Positions 18,362 through 28,576 are shown, counted from the first letter of the stretch. The stretch: DNA of 64,000 nt from Polynucleobacter necessarius (GCA_900095165.1 LT606947.1:806001-870000), one strand, 5' to 3'. Notes: generated from the letters alone by a model not told the origin. Translations and numbers: made by a program.

Positions 18362-19417
18362 TTATTTATTAATCTTGTTGTACCAAATTTCATGGTGTTC
18401 TTTAGCCCAAGTTGCATCAACGTAGCCAATCTTCATGCCGTCGATTGAACCTTGCATACCAACTGTACCGATGTAGATATGGCCCATTGCCATCGCAGTC
18501 ATCAAGATAGCGGCAGAACCATGAATAATGTTGGCTAACTGCATAGTGCCACGCAAGTATTGGATATTCATGAATGGCACGATCATGTCGAGCACAAATC
18601 CTGAGGCAGAAATAATCAAGCCCAGGAATACCATTCCAAACCAGAACCAGAACTTCTCACCAAAGTTAAAGAAACCGGCTGGCACATGCTTGCCAGAGAA
18701 GATTCCACCAAAGGACATCAACCAGGCCATATCACCCTCTCCAAAAATATTCTTACGAACAAAGAGAAGGAAGAAAATCACGATGCTCAATGTAAACAAT
18801 GGGCCAGTGAAGTTATGGATGTTTTTGCAAAGCATCAAGAATGAGCCATAAGCTGCACCACCCATCAGTGGCATAGCAAAGTACTTGCCGTACAAAATTA
18901 ACAAGCCAGTAAATGCAAGGGCAATAAAGCTAAATGCCATAGTCCAATGAGTAAGACGATCAAAACCATTGAAACGCTTAATCTTTACACCAGACATAGG
19001 CTCATGCAACTTGATTGGGCCTTTAAGCATATACATTGCAATCACACCAAAGAAAGCCAGAGCTAAGAGCCAGCCACCATAGACAGTAATCACGCCGTTA
19101 CGAATTAAGCGCCACTGCTGGCCTGAGCGCTGAATTAAAACACTCGCCTCTTTGTCCGGAATGCTGACGTAGTTATACGGATCGCTATTAGCCGCATCCC
19201 AAATAGCACCCTCTTTAGGGGCTGTATTTGCTGACTGTGACTGAGCTTGAGTTCCATTCGGAATCGCATTGAGATTCTTAGGAATATCAATTCCGCTTGG
19301 GCTTGGCAATGGTTGCATTGGCGCGCGCTCGGCCAAGCTCACACCACTCAATAAGCTAAGTGATACATCCAGAGCAAGCACCCATGAGCGGCTAACACTT
19401 GAAAATGATCGATTCAT
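18362..19417 (-). CDS. fdhC: Formate dehydrogenase cytochrome b (gamma) subunit
   Basis: The 351-residue membrane subunit has an N-terminal signal-like segment, a periplasmic region of about 100 residues and then four to five helices. Histidines suited to bind two hemes b are seen in RLTHWTMAF, NIHNFTGPL, NIIHGSAA and MAMGHIYIG. It would take electrons from the iron-sulfur beta subunit to quinone. It is intact, whereas the alpha and beta genes on the same transcript are broken. The C-terminal DATWAKEHHEIWYNKI is typical of FdnI/FdoI relatives. Confidence 0.85.
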   Translation of the reverse strand: MNRSFSSVSRSWVLALDVSLSLLSGVSLAERAPMQPLPSPSGIDIPKNLNAIPNGTQAQSQSANTAPKEGAIWDAANSDPYNYVSIPDKEASVLIQRSGQQWRLIRNGVITVYGGWLLALAFFGVIAMYMLKGPIKLHEPMSGVKIKRFNGFDRLTHWTMAFSFIALAFTGLLILYGKYFAMPLMGGAAYGSFLMLCKNIHNFTGPLFTLSIVIFFLLFVRKNIFGEGDMAWLMSFGGIFSGKHVPAGFFNFGEKFWFWFGMVFLGLIISASGFVLDMIVPFMNIQYLRGTMQLANIIHGSAAILMTAMAMGHIYIGTVGMQGSIDGMKIGYVDATWAKEHHEIWYNKINK

Positions 19418-19464
19418 ACAAATATCCTTAAACGTTTTCGTTTTATTTATTGTTGTTTAACTGA

Positions 19465-19701
19465 TCACTTAGCGCGTGAATACTCAGATTGCCTCTGATT
19501 GCGCTTGTTAATCGCCTCCGTCCAACTAGCTCGATCACCCGGAGTCCAGCCCTTCGTCATAAATCCATTATCAGCACCCATGTAAGGGGCTACGTCAGGA
19601 CGTTTCGCAACCTTCGCTGCAATTTCAGGCGGCTCTGAGCAAGCGGCCAGAAAAGCGTCAGCCACCAAACATAAACCAAGAGTTTTGAAATTTAATTTCA
19701 T
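19465..19701 (-). CDS. Small lipoprotein-like protein in the formate dehydrogenase operon
   Basis: The 78-residue product starts with a lipoprotein signal peptide: a Lys-rich start, a hydrophobic stretch and the lipobox LAAC near residue 21. Mature segments include PDVAPYMGADNGFMTKGWTPGDRASW. It starts within four bases of the end of the beta-subunit gene (ATGA overlap), so it belongs to the operon. I know of no assigned function. The GWTPGD segment with conserved-looking Trp and Gly suggests a specific fold rather than noise. Confidence 0.65.
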   Translation of the reverse strand: MKLNFKTLGLCLVADAFLAACSEPPEIAAKVAKRPDVAPYMGADNGFMTKGWTPGDRASWTEAINKRNQRQSEYSRAK

Positions 19702-20357
19702 GACTTTGCTCCTGGAATTTTGTCAGCAGGCGTTGGTTTAGGAGCAGGAGATCCTGAAGGGCCGTAAGCTGTGGACCAGCCAAAGATATCGTTACTTGGG
19801 TACCTACCGCTCGCTTCGCGAACCGATACTCGTTTGGCGTAAATAGAAGAAATCACTTCGTCATCACCACCAATCAATACCTTGGTTGAACACATCTCAG
19901 CGCATAAAGGCAACTTACCTTCAGCCAAGCGGTTACGGCCATATTTCTCAAATTCAGCAATGCTACCGTTTGCTTCTGGACCGCCGCTACAGAATGTACA
20001 CTTATCCATTTTGCTGCGTGAACCAAAGGCACCTTTGCTCAGGAACTGAGGGGCACCAAATGGACAAGCAAAAGAACAGTAGCCACAACCGATACAGATA
20101 TCTTTATCGTGCAATACGACGCCTTCATCGGTACGGTAGAAGCAATCCACTGGGCAAACAGCCATACAAGGCGCATCTGAGCAGTGCATACAAGCAACTG
20201 AAACTGATTTCTCTTGACCAATCACACCGTCATTTACGGTTACAACGCGGCGGCGAGTGATGCCCCAAGGTACTTCGTTATCGTTCTTGCAGGCTGTAAC
20301 ACAGCCGTTGCACTCAATGCATCACTCTGTATCGCAGATAAATTTCATTCTTGCCAT
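19698..20357 (-). pseudogene. fdhB: Formate dehydrogenase iron-sulfur (beta) subunit with TGA at codon 12
   Basis: This is a four-cluster ferredoxin-type subunit of 219 codons. The frame starts MARMKFICDTE, then TGA at 20322-20324, then CIECNGCVTACKNDNEVPW and on to the end without another fault. Three further cysteine clusters are seen: CMHCSDAPCMAVCPVDC, CIGCGYCSFACPFGA and CTFCSG. The stop replaces a residue that is commonly Arg in CDTERCIECNGC, so CGA to TGA is the simplest history. A restart at the GTG near 20225 would omit the first cluster ligands. There is no sign of selenocysteine coding: no Sec-type context is expected in this subunit. Confidence 0.85.
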
Positions 20358-20384
20358 GATGTTCTCCTGACTTTATTTTTTAAC

Positions 20385-23359
20385 TTAGGCAAATTTTTCG
20401 ATTTGGCACATGGTGGTTTTGGTTTCTTGCATCATCGTTACCATATCGTAGCCATAGGTTGTTGCAGTATTCACCGCTTCACCTTGAACCACTGGGGCAG
20501 CGCCCTCAGGGTAATATTTGCGCAAGTCATTACCTTGCCACCAACCGGCAAAGTGGAAAGGCGCGAATGCAATACCTTGGTCAACGCGTGGAGTTACCAA
20601 TGCGCGCACTTTGATCTTGGCGCCTGTTGGTGACTTAACCCATACGTAATCCCAATTCTTAATGCCACGATCTTCTGCGGCCTTAGAATTGATCTCCACA
20701 AAGTTTTCTTGTTGTAACTCAGCCAACCATGGGTTGGAACGAGTTTCGTCTCCTCCACCTTCGTACTCAACTAGGCGATCAGAAGTCAAAATAATTGGGA
20801 ACTTCTCATTCAAGTTCTTATCCTGAACTGTTTTGTAGAGAGTTGGCAAGCGCCAGAAATTCTTCTTATCGGCCGCAGTTGGGTACTTGCGCATCATCGG
20901 CGCATTGGTGCTGTAAAGCGCCTCGCGATGAATTGGAATCGCATCAGGGAAATTCCAAACCACTGCACGCGCTTTGGCGTTACCAAATGGATGGCAACCA
21001 TTCTTCATTACAACGCGCTGAATACCACCAGATAAGTCAGCCTTCCAATTCTTACCTTCTGCCAGCTTTTGCTCTTCTTCAGTTAACTGATTCCACCAAC
21101 CTAGTTTTTTCACGAACACGTGATCAAACTCTGGATATGCGGTGGTAATCGCTGAACCCTTGGAGCAAGAGCCATCTTCGGCCAACAAATTCTTACCATC
21201 TTTTTCTACACCAAAGTTCGCGCGGAAGTTACCACCCCCTTCCATAACACTCTTGCTGGTGTCATAGAGGTTTGGTGAACCAGGGTGCTTGATCGCTGCA
21301 ATACCGTAGCAAGGCCAAGGCAATCCATAGTAATCGCCAGCTGTGTCATAACCAGTTACTGGATCAACGCCACCACGTGACTTCAATGTCTTCGGATCAA
21401 ATACACCCGCCATTCTCATGTGCGCCTTCAAGCGCTCATGAGTTTGACCGGTGTAACCAATGGTCCATACTGAGCGATTAATTTCGCGCAAGATGGATTC
21501 GATTTCGGGCCCTTTCCATTGCTTACCAGCAAATTTGGAATTGAGCATCTTGTAGTTCTTGGATAACTCTTCACCAAAGCCAAGTCGATCAGCAAACGTT
21601 TGCATGATGACGTGGTCAGGTACAGACTCAAACAATGGATCGATCACCTTCTCACGCCATTGCAATGAGCGGTTTGAGGCGGTAGCTGAACCCGTTGTCT
21701 CGAACTGAGTTGTAGCCGGCAATAAGTAAACATTACGATTTTTATTTACTGTCTGACTTTCAGCGGGTGGCATTGCTGCCATTGCAGCAGTAGCACTAGG
21801 GTAAGGGTCAACCACAACCAATAAACCCAACTTATCCATCGCGCGCTTCATATCTAAGCCGCGAGTTTGTGAGTTTGGCGCATGACCCCAGAAGAACAAA
21901 CCTTTGACATTGGTTTGTTGATCAATCATGTCATTCTTTTCAAGCACCGCATCCACCCAACGAGAAACCGTTGTACCGGACTTCTCCATCATATCTGGTG
22001 CGTAGCGGCCTTTGATCCACTCGTAGTCAACACCCCATACGGTTGCAAAGTGTTTCCATGAACCTGCTGCAAGACCATAGTAGCCTGGCAATGAGTCTGG
22101 ATTAGGACCTACGTCAGTTGCGCCTTGAACGTTATCATGACCGCGGAAAATATTTGCGCCACCACCGGATTTACCGATGTTGCCTAAAGCCAAGTGCAAG
22201 ATGCACGACGCACGAACCATGGCATTACCAATGGTGTGCTGTGTTTGACCCATACACCAAACCAAAGTGCTTGGGCGATTCTTAGCCATTGTTTCAGCAA
22301 CTTTGTACATCTGCGCTTCTGGAACTCCACAAGCCTCCTCCACATTCTTAGGAGTCCACTTCTCCATCACTTCTTTGCGGATCTCATCCATGCCGTATAC
22401 ACGGTCATTGATGTACTTCTTATCTTCCCAACCATTGTTGAAGATGTGATACAGAACACCGAACAAAAATGGAATATCTGTACCAGAACGAATGCGAACA
22501 TACTGGTCAGACTTCGCTGCAGTACGGGTGTAGCGTGGGTCAACCACAATCACCTTGCAACCATTTTCTTTTGCATGCAACAAGCTGAGCATAGATACTG
22601 GATGCGCTTCTGCAGCGTTAGAGCCAATGTACAAAGCTGCCTTGGCATTCATCATATCGTTGTAGCTATTGGTCATCGCACCATAGCCCCAGGTGTTAGC
22701 AACACCAGCAACTGTAGTAGAGTGACAGATACGAGCTTGATGGTCTGTGTTGTTGGTTCCAAAGAAAGAAACCCACTTACGCATTAAGTACGCTTGTTCG
22801 TTATTGTGCTTAGAGAAGCCAATGAAGAAGAGTGAATCTGGGCTGTACTTACTCCGCAAATCTTTCATCTGCGCAGTGATTTCAGTTAAAGCCTGGTCCC
22901 ACGAAATTCTTTGGTATTTACCATCTACCAACTTCATTGGATAGCGAAGGCGGAAATCTCCATGCCCATGCTCGCGCAAAGATGCACCTTTGGCACAGTA
23001 AGCACCCAAGTTAATCGGGGAGAATCAAATGCGGAATCTTGACGAACCCAAACACCATTTTCAACAGTAGCGTCAGTTGCACAGCCTACGGAGCAGTGGG
23101 TGCAAATAGTTCTCTTGACTTCAATCTTGCCCTTGCCGTCAAGCATTGCCTTACTTGGTTCAGCAACTGCTTTTTGCACCAAGCTGAGTTGACTTGCCGC
23201 GATACCGGCACCAACGCCAACGCCAGAGCGCTTAAGGAAGGTGCGACGATCCATCGTTGGCACGGCGGACTGAAGTCCACGTGACAAGCTGCCGATGAGA
23301 CGCGATGCAGGTGTAGAGCGGCTACTCTGTGGGGTGTTGGATTTACGAGTCAGACTCAT
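20385..23359 (-). pseudogene. fdhA: Formate dehydrogenase catalytic (alpha) subunit, frameshifted
   Basis: This molybdopterin oxidoreductase (about 990 residues) has a twin-arginine signal (DRRTFLKRSGVGVG) and the [4Fe-4S] motif CTHCSVGC, then QDSAFDSP. The frame breaks in a run of four G (plus strand, 23017-23020); one lost base fits. The rest continues as NLGAYCAKGASLREHG and on to 20385. The presumed metal ligand is a Cys, encoded by TGT (aca at 22725-22727 on the plus strand) in ARICHSTTVAGV, so this is the Cys, not selenocysteine, type. Molybdopterin-contact segments (VVDPRYTRTAA, WCMGQTQHT) are intact. The early frameshift would remove the whole catalytic body. It is followed by beta and gamma subunits in one operon. 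Confidence 0.88.
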
Positions 23360-23422
23360 ATGTTGTCCCTGAGAAAATATTTTTATTTCATTATTTGGAA
23401 ACGGCTTCATTCACAACTGGGT

Positions 23423-23644
23423 TTAAAGCATGGTGGTTTCGTAATACTTACGAATGTGCGCAGACAACTGATAACCATCATCCTTACCTTGAACCGTGCT
23501 ACCAATTTCCTGGATCACTGCCTTGCCAATGGATGTTTGTGAAGCAACAGCAACGGCGCCAACTCTGGCACCCGCTCCAATGAAGAACTTTCTACGAGAA
23601 GGCTGATTTCCTTCGTTTACTGTAGTTGCAGATTTAGCGCTCAT
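23423..23644 (-). CDS. Small Tat-signal protein of the formate dehydrogenase region
   Basis: The 73-residue protein carries a twin-arginine motif (SRRKFFIGAGA) followed by a short hydrophobic stretch and a polar tail (YQLSAHIRKYYETTML). It matches the described 'formate dehydrogenase region TAT target' family, found next to the alpha subunit and of unproven role. One GARVG in the hydrophobic core includes an Arg, which would weaken Tat export. It lies between the TorD-like chaperone and the catalytic subunit. Confidence 0.75.
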   Translation of the reverse strand: MSAKSATTVNEGNQPSRRKFFIGAGARVGAVAVASQTSIGKAVIQEIGSTVQGKDDGYQLSAHIRKYYETTML

Positions 23645-23758
23645 CGCATGCTCCTATTTAGTGCAAATTGATATAGAGCAAGTGTAATTGGTAATTGCAT
23701 TTTTTGCATATTTGCAATTACTGTTTTTCTAGGGGTTTTCCCCTTGTGCAATGCAACA

Positions 23759-24403
23759 TCAAATCATGTCAAAACTCTGTCCTTCGATAGCAAGAAACTC
23801 TCGAGTTAATGCAGCTACCGGATGGTAAAGATGCATATCTGGAATCTCTTCTATTGCATCGCACAATTCGTCATACCAAAGGCGAATGTGGTCATTAAAA
23901 AAAGCACGTTGATTGGTGAGGTTAGACACCTCGACATCATCCCCCGCTATGAGATAACGCATTACTTCACAAAGTGCCGATAGGTAGTTCTCGGTCTCGG
24001 TAACCTCCTCGGCTGACTCCAAACCAAAGGTATCTAAAGCGCGACGAATATCCACCAGCGGCCTCTCATTAAGATGGCCCGCCATGTAAAAGAATCCATT
24101 CAGAATCACATTGGGGTGCCCCACGCTGATGAAGTTGCGGTCGAATTCCTCGTGCCATGCTCTGGCAGGGTTGTTCTTGGCAACCTCTACCGCGCTACTC
24201 CATACCTTAGCTAGGAGCGCATCATCAGCCTGACTCTCCTGCCCATCCGGAATGGAGGCAGCTATTTGATCCAATAATTCCTGATCTGGCGGTTGATGAA
24301 AGAATCTTGCAATCAAGCCATACAAATCCGCTCTAGCCAAATCCTCTGGCAGACCCACATCACCAACCTCAGTTGAGGCGCTCTCTTTTATCTGCTCACT
24401 CAT
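23759..24403 (-). CDS. TorD/DmsD-type chaperone for the formate dehydrogenase
   Basis: The 214-residue, all-helical cytoplasmic protein resembles the TorD family of redox enzyme maturation chaperones, which bind the Tat signal of molybdoenzymes until cofactor is loaded. Features: the Tyr/Leu-rich N-terminal helix (DLARADLYGLIARFFHQP), FDRNFISVGHPNVILNGFFYMAG, and the acidic LTNQRAFFNDHIRLWYDELCDAI with the family's HxxxW-type pattern. ATG at 24403 (MSEQIKES) begins four bases inside the end of the iron-sulfur gene. It is intact, although its enzyme is not. Confidence 0.8.
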   Translation of the reverse strand: MSEQIKESASTEVGDVGLPEDLARADLYGLIARFFHQPPDQELLDQIAASIPDGQESQADDALLAKVWSSAVEVAKNNPARAWHEEFDRNFISVGHPNVILNGFFYMAGHLNERPLVDIRRALDTFGLESAEEVTETENYLSALCEVMRYLIAGDDVEVSNLTNQRAFFNDHIRLWYDELCDAIEEIPDMHLYHPVAALTREFLAIEGQSFDMI

Positions 24404-26227
24404 ATTTCTTTTTTCACCATATCGACAACGCGACAATCGCCACACATCTTAAGTCTATCTAAAGCGGCTCCGGCGAAGGCACCATGAGCGCCCAGCTTCA
24501 CCAACATTAAATCCACCATCTTTGCTGTGCCAAAAACCTTGCCACAACTGATGCAATGAAAAGGCTTAGTCTCGTTGAGCTCAACCTTTTGCTTGCGCCC
24601 CTCAACCGTCTGCAAACGAGGTGCCAATAACAGAGCTTGTTCTGGGCAGGTTGAAACACAGATACCGCACTGAACACATTGCTTTTCAATAAAGGAAAGC
24701 TTGGGCTCATCTAAGTTATCGAGCAAAGCGCCTTCGGGGCAGCCACCCACGCAAGACATACACAGGGTGCAGGCATCTTTATTGATATTGAGACCGCCCA
24801 AGAATGAAGACTTTGGCAATACGGCGCCACCAGTTGGAATCGGTGCTTTAGCTTGCTTTTGCAAATGCTCCAAAACCATCTCAACAGTTTCACGCTTTTG
24901 GTTACCCAAGCCATAAATCCAGGCCAGTGGAGGCAATGTGTTCGATTCCATAAGGCAATACAAAAGATGGCAATGCCTCAAACTGCTTTGGCCTTAAGTG
25001 AGCCAAGCGCCCGAGAGAATCTACAGCCTTAAGCGTATGCAAGAGCAAAGCGAGTGCTTGCACCTGTTTGATCTTGGCGCTCTCGGCAGCAAATACATTC
25101 GCGAGAGTTTTAATCTCTTTACCTTGATGACTGACGCTTGGATAGTTGTAGCGCATTGCACCCGATGGACATACTGTCGAGCAAGCTCCACAACCCATAC
25201 ACAAATTAGGATTAACTTCTACGGTGCCCTGTCCATTCTTAAATAAGGAGGAGATGGCGCCCGTAGAACAGACGTCGATACAAGCACTGCACCCCACTTT
25301 GCCATTACGGCCATGTGCGCAAATCTTTTCGGCATAGGCAAAGTATTTAGGCTTTTCAAATTCACCGACTAAACCCAACAATTGATTTGCTACCAAGGCC
25401 TGCTCAAGCGGATCTTTTCCGGGGGCAAAATAACCTTGAGGCGTTTGACTCATACGCATCTTCGGATCAGCGCGCAGATCCATAATCAAATCAAACTCAG
25501 CATTACGCTGACGCTCAACTCGATCAAAGTTAATCGCCCCAATGCTAGCGCAGGCGACAACACAAGCGCGATGGGATTTACATTTATTCAAATCAATCTG
25601 AAATGCTTCATCAATTGCACCTTCTGGGCAAACCTCAACACAGGCGCCACAACGAGTGCACATCTCTGGATCGATCGGATTTTGTAAATTCCAGTCAACT
25701 GAAAATTTACCCAGATACCCGTCTAACTTAACTACTTCACCGGTATAACTTGGAAAGTTTCTTGCAATCGACAATGCACCCGGTTCTGTACATAAAACAG
25801 ATACATCGAGAAAATCGCTGAGTTTTTCAGCCCAAGGCAAAGCTTGATCTCCAGGGCCGACAATAAGTAAACGGCCTTGGCTTTCATAATTCACGGCTGG
25901 TACAGGCTCTGCCTCAGGCATATCAGCCAAGGCAAGCAGTGCAGCGATCTTCGGTGTAGAGGATTTAGCCTCTTGAGTCCAACCGGCTACTTCGCGAATA
26001 TTGACGAAGCGTAATGGCGCTACCAAAGGTTTTTCTGATTGCTCGGCTAGCTCACCAAACAAAGCGCGCTCCTGAGTGCAGGCGATCACGATAGAGTCAC
26101 TCTCATCAAATGCCTTAATGACTGAGCCAATTTCCTGTCTACATAAGGAGGTATGCATGGTGACGCCCAGGGCCTTTGAATCCAAAGACATGGTTCCATT
26201 GCAATTACAGACTAATTTTTGACTCAT
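24400..26227 (-). pseudogene. Polyferredoxin-type accessory iron-sulfur protein with an internal deletion
   Basis: The two halves of one large iron-sulfur protein survive in different frames. The first (26227 to about 24905) has MCTRCGACVEVCPEGA, CKSHRACVVAC, CSACIDVCS and CMGCGACSTVCPSGA and stops right after HIASTGLDLWLG. The second begins around NQKRETVEMVLEHLQKQ and carries CTLCMSCVGGCPEGA, CVQCGICVSTCPEQA and the C-terminal CGDCRVVDMV. In relatives I recall, roughly 70 residues separate these segments, so an internal deletion of about 200 bases with a frame change near 24902 fits. The 1828-base length is not a multiple of three. The exact deletion size needs an alignment. Confidence 0.78.
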
Positions 26228-26237
26228 TGATTTCTTC

Positions 26238-26798
26238 TTAACTGGTTTTCTTAACCACGGGCACGGGGTCTTTGCCCCCCACTTCCTGAATAACTGCTGG
26301 TGTGGATGTTAAATCAGTCTGCGGACTTAGGGGTAAAGCCTGCTCTTCCGGTTCGGATTCTTTTTTGGCATCAGTTTGAGTGCCCGGGGTTTCATCGTCA
26401 CTATCTTTACGGAAAATGTTAAGCAAGTCAGATTGCACCATGCGTTTGAGCATTTCCAGTGGGATGGGATCCGGCTTGGAGTAATCATCAATATAGATAT
26501 CCAGACCATCCATGACATTGAAGTGCGGGTCGGAGAACATCTTTTTCATGGCCGCCTGCTGAACTGCTGGATCTACATCCGGCTTCATAAAAGCAGAGAA
26601 ATCGGGAGCAAAGCGATCTATCTTCTCAACATCCTCCAGAGTTGCCGATGGAAGAGTGTCGCGGGTATCCGCATTAGGAATTGCTTCCTCTAGGCTAGAA
26701 GCCGATTCTTGATTAAGCTGATCTGTTGATTTTTTCTCAGGTTCAAGCTGCTCTCCAGACTTGAGGCGCGATCAACGATTTAGGAATCCGCCAGCCAT
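26238..26798 (-). pseudogene. DUF3306 protein with TGA at codon 9
   Basis: This formate dehydrogenase accessory of 186 codons starts MAGGFLNR, then TGA at 26772-26774, then SRLKSGEQLEPEKK. TGG to TGA is the likely change, since DUF3306 proteins commonly begin with FLxRWSRxK. After that the frame is open to the end. The family core is seen in FAPDFSAFMKPDVDP, MKKMFSDPHFNVMDGLDIYIDDY. A downstream ATG at 26588 would give only part of the protein. The C-terminal half is acidic and Pro-rich (DSDDETPGT). The start overlaps the DUF3305 stop as TAATG. Confidence 0.85.
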
Positions 26799-27337
26799 TA
26801 ATCCTCCGACCCGCGATTAGCACCCTTGAATGATTCAGGATGATGACGCTTCTTCGGTTCGGGGCGATAGTTCTCATTCACAAATTCTTGCAGCCAAGAA
26901 GCATGCTCCGCAGACAAGGGGACGTTATCAACCGATTCACCGCCATCTAACAAGCACCCTGCTTCGTTATAACTTACGCAAATACGATGTGGAACTGCAA
27001 TTGTTGCTTCAGATTTAGTTAAATCGATAGATTCAGCATCCACGTAACGCTCAACATTTTCTTCTAGACGCCACATCACAAACCAACAAGGTTGTGCAGC
27101 AGAAAGATTCAGATAGTAGCCTTCGGCCTCATCTGGAAAAAGATTGAGCTCGTAGCCAGTAAACAACCAAGACTCACCTTGATCATCACGCCCTAAAAAC
27201 TGCCCAACAATTTTGCTCTCTGCGCTGACTGCGTGAGTAAATTGCCCAAAGTCTGGCACCACCTCTTGAGGTGCCCAGCTAAAGGAAACCCAGGGGTTAT
27301 CAACGAACTGCTTACGCATGAGCACTGCAAAACACAT
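26798..27337 (-). CDS. DUF3305 protein, formate dehydrogenase accessory
   Basis: The 179-residue protein has the DUF3305 pattern: an N-terminal VLMRKQFVDNPWVSFSWAPQEVVPD, then FTGYELNLFPDEAEGYYLNL and PCWFVMWRLEE, ending in a charged ANRGSED tail. DUF3305 and DUF3306 genes pair next to formate dehydrogenase in betaproteobacteria; their roles are unknown. It starts six bases after the apbC stop. ATG at 27337 was used; an internal ATG at 27319 is possible. It is intact while its partner DUF3306 is broken. Confidence 0.78.
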   Translation of the reverse strand: MCFAVLMRKQFVDNPWVSFSWAPQEVVPDFGQFTHAVSAESKIVGQFLGRDDQGESWLFTGYELNLFPDEAEGYYLNLSAAQPCWFVMWRLEENVERYVDAESIDLTKSEATIAVPHRICVSYNEAGCLLDGGESVDNVPLSAEHASWLQEFVNENYRPEPKKRHHPESFKGANRGSED

Positions 27338-27343
27338 AAGACC

Positions 27344-28438
27344 TCAGGTGTTTTGAAACACGATATTAGGAAACTTACTGCTCATATCTTTTGAAAACGC
27401 CGCTACCTTAATGGCAACGCGTCTTGCAATTGTTTTATAAATTGCACTGATAGCGCCATCAGGATCAGCCACTACTGTTGGACGACCTGCATCCGCCTGC
27501 TCACGAATCGATAAATTCAGTGGCAAGTCACCCAAGAAATCAACGCCGTATTCTTTGCACATCTTTTGGCCACCGCCAGTACCAAACACATGCTCTTCAT
27601 GGCCGCAGCTTGGACAGACATAGGTACTCATATTTTCGATGATGCCCACAATCGGCACACCAACCTTTTCAAACATCTTAAGGCCCTTACGCGCATCAAG
27701 CAAAGCGATATCTTGAGGGGTAGTGACAATGACCGCGCCAGTTACGGGCACCTTTTGTGCAAGCGTTAACTGAATATCACCTGTACCAGGGGGCATATCT
27801 ACAATCAGGTAATCCAGATCGCGCCAACGAGTTTGACGCAGCAATTGCTCCAAGGCAGAGGTCACCATAGGACCGCGCCACACCATCGGCGCATCGTCAT
27901 CGATCAAGAAACCGATTGAACTTGCCTGAAGGCCGTGACCTTCCATTGGCTCCATCGTGTTTTCTTCAATGGACTCAGGTCTACCAGTAATGCCCAACAT
28001 CATTGGCTGGCTAGGCCCATAAATATCCGCATCCAACATACCGACCTGCGCACCTTCGACCGCTAAAGCTAAAGCCAGGTTAACTGCAGTGGTGGACTTT
28101 CCGACCCCGCCCTTACCACTAGCAACGGCAATAATATTTTTTACATTCGGCAATAGCTTGACGCCGCGTTGCACAGCATGTGCAACGATTTGACTGTTGA
28201 CATTGACGCTAACATTTTTAACCTCAGGCAATTCGCGGAGGGCAGTAATCACGGATTTACGGATAGCATCAAACTGGCTTTTCGCTGGATAACCTAAAAC
28301 GATATCCAGACTAATATCGCCACCATCTACCTTTAGATTCTTAACGCTCTTTGTCGACACAAAATCGATTTGTGTATTTGGGTCAATTAAACCCTTTAAT
28401 GCTGCTTGCACAGACTCTATAGTTAGCGCCACCGACAT
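27344..28438 (-). CDS. apbC: Iron-sulfur cluster carrier ATPase ApbC/Mrp
   Basis: This 364-residue P-loop NTPase binds and transfers [4Fe-4S] clusters. It has a DUF59-like N-domain (residues 1-90), a deviant Walker A (GKGGVGKSTT near 107-116), YGPSQPMMLG, DMPPGTGDIQLTL and the cluster-binding CxxC (VCPSCGHEE near 272). It is of normal length. A gene of this kind with DUF3305 six bases behind it suggests it heads the formate dehydrogenase operon and supplies clusters to it, while also serving general metabolism, which may explain why it is intact. Confidence 0.9.
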   Translation of the reverse strand: MSVALTIESVQAALKGLIDPNTQIDFVSTKSVKNLKVDGGDISLDIVLGYPAKSQFDAIRKSVITALRELPEVKNVSVNVNSQIVAHAVQRGVKLLPNVKNIIAVASGKGGVGKSTTAVNLALALAVEGAQVGMLDADIYGPSQPMMLGITGRPESIEENTMEPMEGHGLQASSIGFLIDDDAPMVWRGPMVTSALEQLLRQTRWRDLDYLIVDMPPGTGDIQLTLAQKVPVTGAVIVTTPQDIALLDARKGLKMFEKVGVPIVGIIENMSTYVCPSCGHEEHVFGTGGGQKMCKEYGVDFLGDLPLNLSIREQADAGRPTVVADPDGAISAIYKTIARRVAIKVAAFSKDMSSKFPNIVFQNT

Positions 28439-28576
28439 CTCCTAAGAAGAACAATCCCGCAAGGGAATCCCAATAAAGTCTATTGAGAGGTATTACAAAT
28501 AATGGAATAGTGGGTAGCTTAACCGCACAGGCAAAAAATTGCTTAAAACGAAATTGGGAAATCTCGTTGAATCAAC

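Noticed and set aside
20322..22727. Selenocysteine in the formate dehydrogenase.
   Set aside because: The presumed active-site residue of the alpha subunit is Cys (TGT, read from 22725-22727). The TGA in the beta subunit is at a position that is usually Arg, and no Sec insertion hairpin was identified.
22194..22787. A long plus-strand open frame (197 codons) opposite fdhA.
   Set aside because: It is the antisense of a well-conserved catalytic subunit, has no recognisable domain or ribosome site, and is typical of shadow frames.
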